Assembly (NCBI GenBank): GCA_027452165.1
Contig: DAIDGX010000024.1
Span: 62,001-126,000, forward strand
Direction of reading: 5' to 3'
Source: Vulcanimicrobiota bacterium
GTDB taxonomy: Bacteria; Vulcanimicrobiota; Vulcanimicrobiia; Vulcanimicrobiales; Vulcanimicrobiaceae
DNA length: 64,000 bases
The notes beneath the pieces are model-generated. The model was not told the origin of the DNA. It saw only the letters and a list, made by a program, of their open reading frames with translations, and ran no database searches. A program made the translations under genes and the position numbers. Shown here in pieces: positions 1-9,043 of this stretch. Each line of letters begins with the position of its first letter. Within the stretch, counting starts at the first letter, position 1.

Positions 1-351
1 CGTGGGCGGCGCCGGTGTCGGCGGCGCATTCACGACCACGGTCGTTTCGTACGCCATCGATCCCATAAACGTCGCCGAAGCAACGTAGTGGCCGGGCTTC
101 ATATACACGTGCGTCAGCGTCGCCATGCCGCCGGCGGGCGTGACGTCTTGTTCCGCACCGTCACCGAATTGCACCACGGCGCCGCCGATCACGTTCATAC
201 CGCGCGGTGCCGTCACGGTGAAGATGACGGGAACACCAACGGTGGTAACGCGGGGCACCGCGACGATTGATCCCGGTGTCAACGCGAGCGCCGGAGCCCA
301 CGTTGCAAACGCAAGCACGGCGGCGATGCTGATGAGACGGCGTACCATCAT
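1..351 (-). CDS. Exported PKD-domain protein, 3' part missing
   Basis: Only the first 117 residues lie in the window; the gene runs off the left edge. It starts at tandem ATG codons that overlap the TGA of the upstream gene, which suggests translational coupling. Residues 1-24 are a signal peptide (two Arg, a hydrophobic run, an Ala-rich end). Residues about 30-105 form a PKD-like Ig fold, with VIFTV early, then FGDG, then THVY and a Gly-His-Tyr strand. It is homologous in layout to the neighbouring 728-residue protein. PKD domains usually mediate surface adhesion or carbohydrate/protein binding; the actual partner is unknown. The last visible residues are Pro-rich, typical of a linker to another domain. 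Confidence 0.75.
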   Translation of the reverse strand, partial: MMVRRLISIAAVLAFATWAPALALTPGSIVAVPRVTTVGVPVIFTVTAPRGMNVIGGAVVQFGDGAEQDVTPAGGMATLTHVYMKPGHYVASATFMGSMAYETTVVVNAPPTPAPPT

Positions 352-2534
352 TGGGTAACCTCCAGATGCACACGCAGCGCGGGTGACGCGCTCGACGTGA
401 TCGGAATGCCGGTCGTGTGCGAGAGATACTCGTACCGCAAGCCGAGCGCAAAGTGCGGCCCGACGTGACGGCTAAGCGTCAGCGCAAAATCGCGATCGAT
501 CGCATGGCCGAAGGCGCTGCTCGAATTGCTCGCGGCGTAGAAGCTCTGGAGTTCGAACGTTGACGGCGGTCCAAGCGGCAACCCGTAGGTGATCGTCGCG
601 CCGGTATTCGAGAGTCCGGTCAGCATCGGGATGCCGAAACGCGGAACCGATCCGCTCGCCGGCAGCGGCGCGTTGTTCATCGCGTTGACGCCGATCGCGA
701 ATTGCCGTGCGCCGCGCACCTCGCTCCACTGCACGCTCGTCGTACGAATCACGGCGTTCAGGCTCCCGCCGAGCAGATCGCGCATCGCGGTGAGACTCTC
801 GGAGAGTCCGAGCGACGCACCGTTCCACGATCGGGAGATCGCAAGGCTACCCGTGTCGGCGTCGGTGCTCGCGCCAAGGCTGCGATTCGACGCGCGCGAT
901 CCCGTAAGCGCGATCGTGAGCGAACTCGGCAGCGAGAGCACGTATCCGAGATCGGCGTTTGCGACGCGCGAGAAGACCGAGCGCGTGCTCGTTTGCGTTG
1001 CGCCCGCAAGCAGCGTGCCGTGCGCACCGAGTCCAAACTGCGCGTTGAGCGCGGTGGCGGTTTGATCGCCGGCCGCGCCCGCGCCGCCCACCGCTCCGAA
1101 GAGCGGTCCCGCGTTGGTGTACGTCGCCGATATCGCGGTGCGCGCATGGGCAAAGTTCAGCAAGAGATCGTCTCCGGTATCCGAACCCGCGGGAGCACCG
1201 ACGGCGAGCCCATCGACGGTCGAGACGCCGACATCGGCGCTCACGTCGAGATCGCGCGAGAGATGGTGTTCGAGCGAGGCGAGCGTCGTGACCGCGCGCT
1301 GCTCGACGCTAAAGAACCCGGTCGATGGATCGTCGCGCACGTCGATCACCCGTGCCGCGGCTTTTGTCTGCGCATCGCCATACGAGATGCCGAAAATGTT
1401 TGAGCGTTGTCCTTGTAAGCCGTCGAATGCAAGCGCCGACGATCCCGATGCGAGATCGACGCGCATGCGCCCGGTACGATACGCGCCGAAGAGCCCGCGC
1501 ACGACTTCACCGCTCCCGAGCAACTGCGGCAGCGCGACCATCGTGCGGCCGTCACCGATCAGCCAGCCCGGAGACGCGCTCGTCGTGTCACCGCCCTGCG
1601 CATCGGGTGCACGCACCTTGCCCGGCTTACCGGAGCGCAGGTAGAACGTTGCATCGGAGCGACCCGAGACGGGATCGGTCGTTCCCGTAATGCCGAGCGC
1701 CGAGGTGGGAAATTGCAACTCGGTCGTGATCGCGGCGTTGAGCGATTCACGCGACGGCGTGGCCGGACCGATGTCGAGCGCGCCGCTTCCACGTACCGAA
1801 CTCTTGAGCGCGGCGTGCGGGTCGGGGCCGGGCAGCACGCGCAGCGGAATCGGTTGCGAACGCAGCACGCGTCCGCCGTTGAGGGTGAGCAACGAGATCG
1901 TCAACGCGTACCGTCCCGACGCATCCAGCGGGACATCATAGGGGACCTGGAGCACGCGCGACGCGGCACCCGCGAATGTCGAAACAAAGACCGGGACCGC
2001 GTCGCTGCGACGCAGCAGCTTGCCACGCGCATCGAGCAGATCGATCACGGCTTCGAGCCGCGGAAACGGGAGGCCAACGCCCGTTTGCCCCATGGCGAGC
2101 CCGTAATTGAGGATCACCGTGGTCTCTCCGCCGGCGATGACCGGTGAGACCGTCACCGAAGCCGCGTAGGCGCTGCCGATCGGCACCTGCGGGAGCGGTT
2201 GCACGACGCGCACGCTCGTCTCCGCGACGATGCTGCCGAGGACCGTGATGTAGGCCGTTAAAAAGCCCGCGTTCGGATACACGTGCGAAAGCGTGGTCGC
2301 TCCGGAGATCGGCATTGCCGTGCCGTCGCCAAAATTCAAAACAAGCGAGCCGTTGATCGCCGGGACGTTGGCCACGGTAAAGAGAACCGGTTGTCCAAGA
2401 TCGACCGAGGTCGGGGTGGCGACCAGCGTGATGGGACCGAATTGCGGCGAAGCCACAACCGCAACACCCCGGAACGCAAAAAGCAACAGCGCAAAAGCCA
2501 GAGAAACGCCGACCAAGCGATCGCGTCGAACCAC
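348..2534 (-). CDS. Exported PKD-domain protein with probable outer-membrane C-terminus
   Basis: 728 residues. A signal peptide spans about residues 1-28 and a PKD-like domain about 33-110 (FTV, NFGDG, SHVYPNAG). The middle part has repeated Ig-like strands, including a segment about bipolar 'alpha-2-macroglobulin-like' presentation of ligands that I cannot assign. From about residue 330 to the end, alternating polar/hydrophobic strands with Gly/Ser/Thr turns resemble a beta-barrel or autotransporter-like passenger; the end (ALGLRYEYL then a VHLEV strand) is typical of the last strands of a porin fold. I infer a cell-surface or outer-membrane protein. Its stop overlaps the start of the next PKD gene, so the two form an operon. 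No catalytic motif was recognised. Confidence 0.65.
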   Translation of the reverse strand: MVRRDRLVGVSLAFALLLFAFRGVAVVASPQFGPITLVATPTSVDLGQPVLFTVANVPAINGSLVLNFGDGTAMPISGATTLSHVYPNAGFLTAYITVLGSIVAETSVRVVQPLPQVPIGSAYAASVTVSPVIAGGETTVILNYGLAMGQTGVGLPFPRLEAVIDLLDARGKLLRRSDAVPVFVSTFAGAASRVLQVPYDVPLDASGRYALTISLLTLNGGRVLRSQPIPLRVLPGPDPHAALKSSVRGSGALDIGPATPSRESLNAAITTELQFPTSALGITGTTDPVSGRSDATFYLRSGKPGKVRAPDAQGGDTTSASPGWLIGDGRTMVALPQLLGSGEVVRGLFGAYRTGRMRVDLASGSSALAFDGLQGQRSNIFGISYGDAQTKAAARVIDVRDDPSTGFFSVEQRAVTTLASLEHHLSRDLDVSADVGVSTVDGLAVGAPAGSDTGDDLLLNFAHARTAISATYTNAGPLFGAVGGAGAAGDQTATALNAQFGLGAHGTLLAGATQTSTRSVFSRVANADLGYVLSLPSSLTIALTGSRASNRSLGASTDADTGSLAISRSWNGASLGLSESLTAMRDLLGGSLNAVIRTTSVQWSEVRGARQFAIGVNAMNNAPLPASGSVPRFGIPMLTGLSNTGATITYGLPLGPPSTFELQSFYAASNSSSAFGHAIDRDFALTLSRHVGPHFALGLRYEYLSHTTGIPITSSASPALRVHLEVTQ

Positions 2535-2578
2535 AATGCCTCCACCCGAAGTGAAAAGTAACCTCGGTTGCTGCGCGC

Positions 2579-3037
2579 TTACGGCACCCGTTGCAGGACG
2601 CCCTGCTCAAGTGGCATGAGTCGAAGGTCTCGCATGCCCAGGCGCTCCAAGCGCTCCGTCATGCCGTCGGCAAAGAAGATCGCGCGTTCGGTGGTCTGTC
2701 GCACGATCGCGCGGGCAAAGCGCCATTCACGCAGATGTGAGCGATCCGGCGAAAAACGCGCCGCAAGCAAGGTAAGCGGCGCGCCGTTCCATTCCCCACG
2801 TACCTCAAGCAAGCCACGCCGTTCGAACGGGCGAGCGCTTGCCAAGGGAAGATAACGATCGTGCACCTCGTGCGCCGCAAACGCGGCGCGCCACAGCAAC
2901 GCCTCGCCGCCGCGATAGGCCCAGCCAAGCGCAAACTGCGTCGCAAGCGCGTAGGCATCACCCGCGTCGATCCCATGAACGCAGACGATCGATGCGTCGC
3001 TTGCGGCGATGCGCTCGGCGATCCGACGCCGGCTCAA
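2579..3037 (-). CDS. Endonuclease/exonuclease/phosphatase-like small protein
   Basis: 152 residues from a TTG start; the frame stays open upstream, but no ATG or GTG is available before the arginase stop, so the start is uncertain. The middle (HDRYLPLASARPFERRG, then a LEVRGEW strand and RFSPDR) resembles the core of the EEP (DNase I-like) fold, where a tolerated 'R-G-L-L' strand is followed by the H-x-x-L/S-P-D region. It is shorter than a normal EEP enzyme (about 230-280 residues) and lacks the clear N-terminal NxN metal site and the C-terminal SDHxP motif. It may be degenerate or regulatory. It follows arginase with a 44-nt gap and may be co-transcribed with it. Confidence 0.45.
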   Translation of the reverse strand: MSRRRIAERIAASDASIVCVHGIDAGDAYALATQFALGWAYRGGEALLWRAAFAAHEVHDRYLPLASARPFERRGLLEVRGEWNGAPLTLLAARFSPDRSHLREWRFARAIVRQTTERAIFFADGMTERLERLGMRDLRLMPLEQGVLQRVP

Positions 3038-3081
3038 GGCGTGTGTCGATGCGCTCGCGATCGCGAGCAGCGTGGATGCGT

Positions 3082-3972
3082 CTAGAGGATCGATTTTCCG
3101 AGGCCCGAGCAGATCAAGCCGACGGCGAGCGCCGCCGTCTGATTGCGCGTGTCGAGGATCGGATTGATCTCGACCATCTCCATCGAACGCAACTGCCCGG
3201 ATTCGAACGCGATCTCCATCACGAGATGCGCTTCACGATAACTCAAGCCGCCCTTGACCGGCGTTCCGGTGCCGGGCGCTTCGCTTGGATCGATGCCGTC
3301 CATATCGAAGGATACGTGCATGGGACGGCCGCCCGCGCCCGCAATCGCAACGGCTTCCTCCATGATACGCGGCATGCCGAGCTTATCGACATCGGTCATC
3401 GAAAACGCGCGCACGCCCGATTCGCGTAGCAACTGCTTCTCGATCTCATCAACGTCGCGCAGGCCGATCTGCACCGTCGTTTCGGGCAGCGCGTAGCCGT
3501 TCTTCAACGCAAACCATAACGGCATGCCGTGCACGTTGCCCGTCGGCGAACTTTCGGGACTGTTGATGTCGGCGTGCGCATCGATCCAAATCACGCCCGG
3601 TGCCGCGCCGTGTGCCCGCGTGAGACCCGCAAGCGTGCCCATCGCAATCGAGTGATCGCCACCGAGTACGATCGGCACGCCGCCGTCGATGATGCTGCGC
3701 TCGACGATGCCCGCGAGCTCGTCGCAGACGCCTTGGATCACCGCCAGATACTTTGCGGCGGGATCCTCATTGTCGAGCGACTCACGAATCGGCACGTGCA
3801 AATTGCCATGATCGATGATCTCGGGAATGTTGAGATTGCGCAGCCGACCGTGCAGCTTGGCGTAGCGCACGGCGGAGGGTCCCATATCGACGCCGCGCCG
3901 GCTGGCGCCGAGATCCATGGGGACGCCGATGATATCGACGCGCGACGTGCGCGCAATTGCGGTGCTCTTCAC
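3082..3972 (-). CDS. rocF: Arginase
   Basis: Hydrolyses L-arginine to ornithine and urea with a binuclear Mn2+ centre in the cytoplasm. 296 residues, normal for the family. The metal ligands are all present: H107 in GGDHS, D131/H133/D135 in DAHAD, and D223/D225 in SFDMDGIDP. The substrate loop with SPTGN is also present, which favours arginase over agmatinase or formiminoglutamase. The GTG start overlaps the stop of the upstream permease gene (GTGA), so the two are translationally coupled. Longer in-frame upstream sequence belongs to that neighbour. The role is probably arginine catabolism for nitrogen or polyamine supply. Confidence 0.93.
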   Translation of the reverse strand: MKSTAIARTSRVDIIGVPMDLGASRRGVDMGPSAVRYAKLHGRLRNLNIPEIIDHGNLHVPIRESLDNEDPAAKYLAVIQGVCDELAGIVERSIIDGGVPIVLGGDHSIAMGTLAGLTRAHGAAPGVIWIDAHADINSPESSPTGNVHGMPLWFALKNGYALPETTVQIGLRDVDEIEKQLLRESGVRAFSMTDVDKLGMPRIMEEAVAIAGAGGRPMHVSFDMDGIDPSEAPGTGTPVKGGLSYREAHLVMEIAFESGQLRSMEMVEINPILDTRNQTAALAVGLICSGLGKSIL

Positions 3973-5054
3973 GGGGACCCTTGCTTCGAAGCCCGCAGGA
4001 CGATCACCCGCAGTATCCCCGCAACCGGCACCGCGAGCAGCATGCCAAAGACCCCGCCGAGCTCGGCCCCGATCAAGATCGCGAGCAGCACGATCAGCGG
4101 GCTCAGTTTGACCTGGCGACCGACGACCGTGGGCGCGATCAGATGCCCCTCCACCTCGTAGATTCCGACGAAGAGGGCGGCCACGATCGCGGCGTTCACC
4201 CACCCGTTGTTCGCGAGCGCCACGAGCACGGCGGGAATGAAGGTGAGTATGGCGCCGACGTAGGGGATCAAATCGCCGAATGCCGCCAACAGCCCGAGCA
4301 AAAACGCATATCGCACGTGCATTGCGAGCAGCGCGATCGTGAGCATGACGCCGACGCAGAGCGCGACGAGCAACTGCCCGCGAATGAAGCCGCCGAAGAC
4401 GCGATCGACATCGCCAAGAAACGCAAGCGTCGTCTCGCGGCGCTCGTTCGGCACCAGGCGCAGAAGCGCATCGCGCAGACGCTCCATGTCGAGCAGCATG
4501 TATGCCGCGAGCAGCGGGATGATGACGAAGGTCGCGACCGCAGCGAATGCGCCGAGCGCAACGCTCATCACGCGCCCTATGGTCTCGAAACCGTGAGCAT
4601 GCAGCCATTCCGCCGCCGCTACCGGAAGTTGCAAGACGTCGGTGCGTATCGAGTCGGGCAAGCGCGAGAGCAACGGGTTGTTCGGATCGTTGATATAGGT
4701 GCCGAGCGTCGCCGCAAGCGTCGGCCAATTCCGCACGAGATCGCTTGCATCGCTCGCAACGCGCGGGATCACGAGCCAGCCGGCCGCGACGAACAGGACG
4801 GCGAGCGACGCGTACACTACGAGCACCGCGACGACCGTCGGCATGTTGCGCGCCAAGCGCGAGACGATCGGATAGATCAGATAGGTGAAGAAGATCGCGC
4901 CGATCAGAATGTAGACGATCGGAGCGATACGTTCGAGAAAGAGCAGGCCCAAGTGACCGAGGTAGAGCGCGAGCACGATGACCAGGAGCAGCTTGAGTGC
5001 GTACGTGAGACGCGCTTCGGTGACCCAGCCCCATGGATCGCGCGAAGGGGTCAT
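3969..5054 (-). CDS. AI-2E family (UPF0118) membrane transporter
   Basis: 361 residues with about eight membrane segments: a pair near the N-terminus (LLVIVLALYL, YILIGAIFFTYLI), an extracytoplasmic/amphipathic middle, and a block of tightly packed C-terminal helices with the family pattern FGDLIPYVG and VGRQVKLSPL. The family includes TqsA-type exporters and Na+/H+ antiporter-like members, so the substrate is not predictable. The ATG (ACC CC follows) was chosen because it overlaps the stop of the DUF5069 gene (ATGA) and removes an unrelated N-terminal extension. It is coupled upstream to DUF5069 and downstream to arginase. Confidence 0.85.
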   Translation of the reverse strand: MTPSRDPWGWVTEARLTYALKLLLVIVLALYLGHLGLLFLERIAPIVYILIGAIFFTYLIYPIVSRLARNMPTVVAVLVVYASLAVLFVAAGWLVIPRVASDASDLVRNWPTLAATLGTYINDPNNPLLSRLPDSIRTDVLQLPVAAAEWLHAHGFETIGRVMSVALGAFAAVATFVIIPLLAAYMLLDMERLRDALLRLVPNERRETTLAFLGDVDRVFGGFIRGQLLVALCVGVMLTIALLAMHVRYAFLLGLLAAFGDLIPYVGAILTFIPAVLVALANNGWVNAAIVAALFVGIYEVEGHLIAPTVVGRQVKLSPLIVLLAILIGAELGGVFGMLLAVPVAGILRVIVLRASKQGSP

Positions 5055-5515
5055 CGTTCGCGCGCCGCCTCGATCGCACGCGACGGCCACAGGCGTTTGA
5101 TCGTCCAGGTCAGCGCGTACGCCGCAGCGTTGACCAGCGGCTTGAACGGCCGCCAACCCGCCCCAGCATACCCGTCATCGATATCGAGCACGAACATGAA
5201 GAGCCGATGCTCGGTTCCCAAGCGTTCGCCCCATCGGCGAACACGATCGAGCGCTTCGGGGTCGCGATCGCGCAATGCCGCGAGCACGGCCGCATCGTCG
5301 GGTGCGGCAGCGACGATGCGCGCAAAATCGGCGTGGCTCAAGCGCAACGCGCGCAGACACGCGCGATCCACCGGCGACTGGCCGTAGAGATAGGCTCCAA
5401 GCGTCCCCGCGTGCGCGGCTCGCGTCTTATCGATCAGCCGCGGCAACCATGCGATGCCGTCGATGCGTTCGTTCCAGCGGCGCGGTGCCTCGTCGCGCAA
5501 ATCCTTGGCTTGCAT
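5051..5515 (-). CDS. DUF5069 domain protein
   Basis: 154 residues. The start at MQAKDLRDEAPRRWNE was chosen because DUF5069 proteins begin with the 'DLR..PPR' pattern; a longer frame upstream lacks similarity. Family signatures visible are KDLRDEAPRRW, the segment LPRLIDKTRA, and GAYLYGQSPVD. The function of DUF5069 is unknown. The C-terminal third (FKPLVNAAAYAL..IKRLWPS) has an amphipathic or membrane-associated helix. It is the first gene of a three-gene coupled set with the AI-2E permease and arginase, and is divergent from the BMP importer across 53 nt. A paralogue lies at 46849-47298. Confidence 0.75.
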   Translation of the reverse strand: MQAKDLRDEAPRRWNERIDGIAWLPRLIDKTRAAHAGTLGAYLYGQSPVDRACLRALRLSHADFARIVAAAPDDAAVLAALRDRDPEALDRVRRWGERLGTEHRLFMFVLDIDDGYAGAGWRPFKPLVNAAAYALTWTIKRLWPSRAIEAARER

Positions 5516-5568
5516 GCCGCGTCGTTCGGTACGAAGGCTTCGGCCTCCCCGAGTCGTAGTCAGACGCG

Positions 5569-6594
5569 ATGAAGGTGAAGTCGCTCGCCGCGCTTCTCGC
5601 GGCGGCAACCAGCGTGCTGTCGCTTGCCGCGTGCGGCCACCATCGTGGCCCGGCTCCAGGACAGCTGACGCTCGGCATGGTCACCGACGTCGGAGGGCTC
5701 GGCGATCGCTCGTTCAACGATTCCGCGTACCGTGGGCTGCTGATGTCGAAAGCGAGACTCGGCGCCTACATCCAGGTGCTGCAGTCGCGTTCCGCCGCCG
5801 ACTATCAGCCGAACCTCACCGCGCTCACGAACCTGCACTTTGGCATGGTGTACGCGATCGGGTTTCTGATGGGTCTCGATCTCGACCAAGTCGCCAAGCA
5901 GCATCCGCAGCAACGCTACGCAATCGTCGATGCGGTGATCGACGATCCGAACGTGGTCTCGATCACGTTTCGCGAACAGGACGGCTCGTTTCTCGCGGGC
6001 GCGCTCGCGGCGATGGTGAGCAAAACGCACCACATCGCGTTTTTGGGCGGCCAAGATATTCCACTTATCGAAAAATTTCAAGCCGGTTACATTGCCGGCG
6101 CGCGCGAGATCGATCCTACGATCAAGGTGGACGTAAAGTACGCCGGTAGCTTCGATGACGTCGCCGCGGGCAAAGAGATCGCGAACCTGCTCTTTGGCGA
6201 CGGCGCGGATATCATCTACACCGCGGCAGGCAAAGTGGGCCTAGGCGCAATCGATGCCGTAAAATCGCACGATCATGATTACATCATCGGCGTCGATTCG
6301 GACCAAGACGCGCTCGCACCCGGACGCGTGCTTACATCGATGGTCAAGAAGGTCGATGTCGCGGTCTTCGATGTCGCAAAGTCGCTACGCGACGGGAAAC
6401 CGATGCACGGACACGTGGTCTTCGGCCTCAAAGACGGCGCGATCGGGCTCACCGATTTCAAATACACGAAACAGGACATCGGTGCGGCAAACCTCGCGCG
6501 CCTGCATGCGATCCAAGCAGCCATCGTGAGCGGGAAGATCGTGCCGCCCTCCACGCTCAAAGCGCTCGCCGCATTCCGGCCGGTTCCGTTGTGA
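5569..6594 (+). CDS. BMP-family substrate-binding lipoprotein (nucleoside/purine ABC importer)
   Basis: 341 residues with a lipoprotein signal ending in LAAC, lipidated at C22. The mature part is a BmpA/Med fold: the first strand GMVTDVGGLGDRSFND is the family hallmark, followed by later LGGQDIPLIEKFQAGY and IYTAAGKVGLGA segments that line the binding cleft. Homologues (BmpA, TmpC, PnrA, YufN) capture guanosine, inosine or other purine nucleosides outside the cytoplasmic membrane. It is followed with a 4-nt overlap by its ATPase and two permeases, giving a complete importer. Specificity cannot be read from sequence alone. Confidence 0.9.
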   Translation: MKVKSLAALLAAATSVLSLAACGHHRGPAPGQLTLGMVTDVGGLGDRSFNDSAYRGLLMSKARLGAYIQVLQSRSAADYQPNLTALTNLHFGMVYAIGFLMGLDLDQVAKQHPQQRYAIVDAVIDDPNVVSITFREQDGSFLAGALAAMVSKTHHIAFLGGQDIPLIEKFQAGYIAGAREIDPTIKVDVKYAGSFDDVAAGKEIANLLFGDGADIIYTAAGKVGLGAIDAVKSHDHDYIIGVDSDQDALAPGRVLTSMVKKVDVAVFDVAKSLRDGKPMHGHVVFGLKDGAIGLTDFKYTKQDIGAANLARLHAIQAAIVSGKIVPPSTLKALAAFRPVPL

Positions 6595-8021
6595 TCGCAC
6601 GACCTGCGCTCACCCTACGCGGCATTCGCAAGAGCTACCCCGGCGTCGTCGCGGTCGATGATGTCGATCTCGACCTCTACCCCGGTGAGATCCACGCACT
6701 CGTCGGCGAGAACGGTGCGGGCAAATCGACGCTCTCGGCGATCGCTTTCGGCGAGACACGCGCGGACGCGGGCAGCGTCGAAGCATCGGGAACGGTCGGC
6801 CTCGTACATCAACACTTCGAATTGGTCGGGCGACTGCGCGTGTGGGAGAACGTGCTGCTCGGGCGCGAACCGCGCCGTGGCTGGCGCATCGATGAAACTG
6901 CGGCTCACGAACGCGTGCGCGCGGTCGCCGAACGCAACGGTCTTGCGATCGATCCGGATGCCCTCGTCGAAGGCCTGCCGATCGGCGTGCAGCAGCGCGT
7001 CGAGCTCCTGCGCGAACTCGACCGCGAACCGAGCGTGCTGTTACTCGACGAGCCGACGGCCGCGCTTGCGCCCGCCGAGATCGCGGCGTTCTTCGCAACC
7101 GTGCAGCGACTCGCGCAACGAGGCACGGCAGTCATGATCGTCACGCACAAACTGCAAGAGGTGATCGCCTATGCGACGCGCGTGAGCGTGATGCGACACG
7201 GCACGATCGTCGCGCGGATGGAGACCGCCACGACGAGCGTCGATGCGATCGCGCGGGCGATGGTCGGCGGCGATCTTCCGGGCGTCGCAGCACGCGAGGC
7301 CACGCAGCCCACGCCGTGCCTCACGATCGAAGCACTGTGCGCGGGCGCAGGCGAGACACGCATCGAGGGTTTGCACCTGGAGGTACGCGCGGGTGAGATC
7401 GTCGGCATCGCGGGCGTGGAGGGCAACGGACAATCGACGCTCGCCGATGCCGTCGCCGGCATGATCGGCTACGACGGAAGGATCGCGTTTGCGCATCCGC
7501 GCGCGACGCTTGGCGTGATTCCACAAGACCGCCAGCGTGAGGCGCTCGTGATGCCGTGGTCGATCGTCGAGAACGTCGTGCTCGGACGGCAAGACCGCCC
7601 CGGCATCCGTCGTGGTGTCGTGATCGACCGCGCGCACGCGCTCGCCGACGCCCAACGCATCAAGGAACGCTTCGACGTGCGCACGCCGTCGCTCGATGTG
7701 CCGGTGCGGACGCTCTCGGGTGGCAACCAGCAGAAGGTGGTCGTTGGGCGCGCGCTGATCGACTCGCCCGACGTCGTACTCGCGTACAATCCAACGCGCG
7801 GTATCGATGTCGGCGCGGCAGCGCTCGTGCAATCGCGTCTGATGGAGGCGCGTAACCGCGGGGCAGCGGTGCTGCTCATCTCGTTCGAACTCGATGAGAT
7901 TCTCGCGCTCGCCGACCGTATCGCGGTGATGTATCGCGGCGCAATCGTCGGCGATTTTGAACGCTCGAACGTCGATCGCGCGGCGATCGGCCGGCTGATG
8001 GCGGGGTTGTCCAACGCATGA
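6591..8021 (+). CDS. Double-domain ABC ATPase of nucleoside importer
   Basis: 476 residues, two ABC cassettes as in RbsA/YufO-type ATPases. The first Walker A is GENGAGKST with Walker B LLLDEPTAALAP and the signature region (IGVQQRVELL) typical of this family. The second site has a divergent P-loop (GVEGNGQST), LSGGNQQK and a Walker B with N in place of the glutamate (LAYNPTRG), as is normal in this family, so only one site is fully catalytic. GTG start overlapping the upstream stop. It energises import of the ligand bound by the preceding lipoprotein. Confidence 0.92.
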   Translation: MIARPALTLRGIRKSYPGVVAVDDVDLDLYPGEIHALVGENGAGKSTLSAIAFGETRADAGSVEASGTVGLVHQHFELVGRLRVWENVLLGREPRRGWRIDETAAHERVRAVAERNGLAIDPDALVEGLPIGVQQRVELLRELDREPSVLLLDEPTAALAPAEIAAFFATVQRLAQRGTAVMIVTHKLQEVIAYATRVSVMRHGTIVARMETATTSVDAIARAMVGGDLPGVAAREATQPTPCLTIEALCAGAGETRIEGLHLEVRAGEIVGIAGVEGNGQSTLADAVAGMIGYDGRIAFAHPRATLGVIPQDRQREALVMPWSIVENVVLGRQDRPGIRRGVVIDRAHALADAQRIKERFDVRTPSLDVPVRTLSGGNQQKVVVGRALIDSPDVVLAYNPTRGIDVGAAALVQSRLMEARNRGAAVLLISFELDEILALADRIAVMYRGAIVGDFERSNVDRAAIGRLMAGLSNA

Positions 8022-9040
8022 AACTACGACGTACGCTCGCCGGTCCGCTCGGCGCGATCATTTTACTCGTCGTGCTGATGTCGCTTGCGATGATCGTGGC
8101 GGGAACCAGTCCGCTCGACGGATTCGCCGCGCTCTTTCAAGGTGCGCTCGGCGGCACGAGTCAAATCGGCGAGACCCTCGTGGCCACAAGCGCGCTGCTC
8201 TTTCCCGCGCTCGGCATCGCGCTTGCATTTCGCGGCGGGCTCTTCAACATCGGCGCCGAGGGGCAACTGCTGATCGGCGCGCTCTTCGCTGGCGCGGTGG
8301 GGGCGCAATTGCACCTGCCGGGATGGCTCGGCATGATCGTGCTGCTCGCGCTCGGCGCACTCGGCGGCGGACTCTGGGGTGCGATCGCGGGATGGATGAA
8401 GGCGCGCTTCAACGCAAACGAGATCATTGCGACGCTCATGCTAAACTTCGTCGCGGCATATCTCTCGCTCGCGCTCGTGAACGGGCCGCTGCGTGGACCG
8501 CTTGCAACCGGTGCGGAGACCGCCTGGCTGGATCAGCGGTATTGGCTGCCTACGCTCTTACCCGGCTCGCGTCTCTCGATCGGCATCCTCGTCGCGCTTG
8601 CGTTCGCACTCGTTCTCTACTGGGTCTTTACGCGTACCGTATTCGGGTACAAGTTGCGCGCAGCGGGGGACGCGCCCGAAGCGGCACGCCGCGCGGGCAT
8701 CGACATCGGGCGCATCACGTGGATCTCGCTTGCGCTCTCGGGCGCCATCGCGGGCGTCGGCGGCGCGACGATCGTCACCGGCGAGTTACACCGCTTCAAC
8801 ACACAACTCTCGCCCGGTTACGGCTTCATCGGTATCGCGGTCGCACTCGTGGGCGATCTGCAACCGCTCTGGATCTGCCTTGCCGCGTTCGGCTTCGGGA
8901 TTTTGGAGGCGGGGGGCCTCGCCATGCAAGCAAGCGCCCAGGTTCCCAAAGACGCGATCCACGTGATCGAGGGCCTCATCATCCTCGTGCTCGCTGCGCG
9001 CCGATACGTTGCGGCGCGCACGGAAACGGCTGCGGTGTAA
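8018..9040 (+). CDS. Nucleoside ABC importer permease (YufP-like)
   Basis: 340 residues, BPD_transp_2 superfamily. There are about eight to ten hydrophobic segments. The conserved cytoplasmic coupling region reads FNIGAEGQLLIGAL, followed later by LMLNFVAAYL and AGDAPEAARRAGID, the EAA-like loop of this family. It overlaps the ATPase stop by four bases (ATGA) and is followed after 3 nt by the second permease; the two would form the heterodimeric membrane pore. Confidence 0.92.
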   Translation: MKLRRTLAGPLGAIILLVVLMSLAMIVAGTSPLDGFAALFQGALGGTSQIGETLVATSALLFPALGIALAFRGGLFNIGAEGQLLIGALFAGAVGAQLHLPGWLGMIVLLALGALGGGLWGAIAGWMKARFNANEIIATLMLNFVAAYLSLALVNGPLRGPLATGAETAWLDQRYWLPTLLPGSRLSIGILVALAFALVLYWVFTRTVFGYKLRAAGDAPEAARRAGIDIGRITWISLALSGAIAGVGGATIVTGELHRFNTQLSPGYGFIGIAVALVGDLQPLWICLAAFGFGILEAGGLAMQASAQVPKDAIHVIEGLIILVLAARRYVAARTETAAV

Positions 9041-9043
9041 CGC

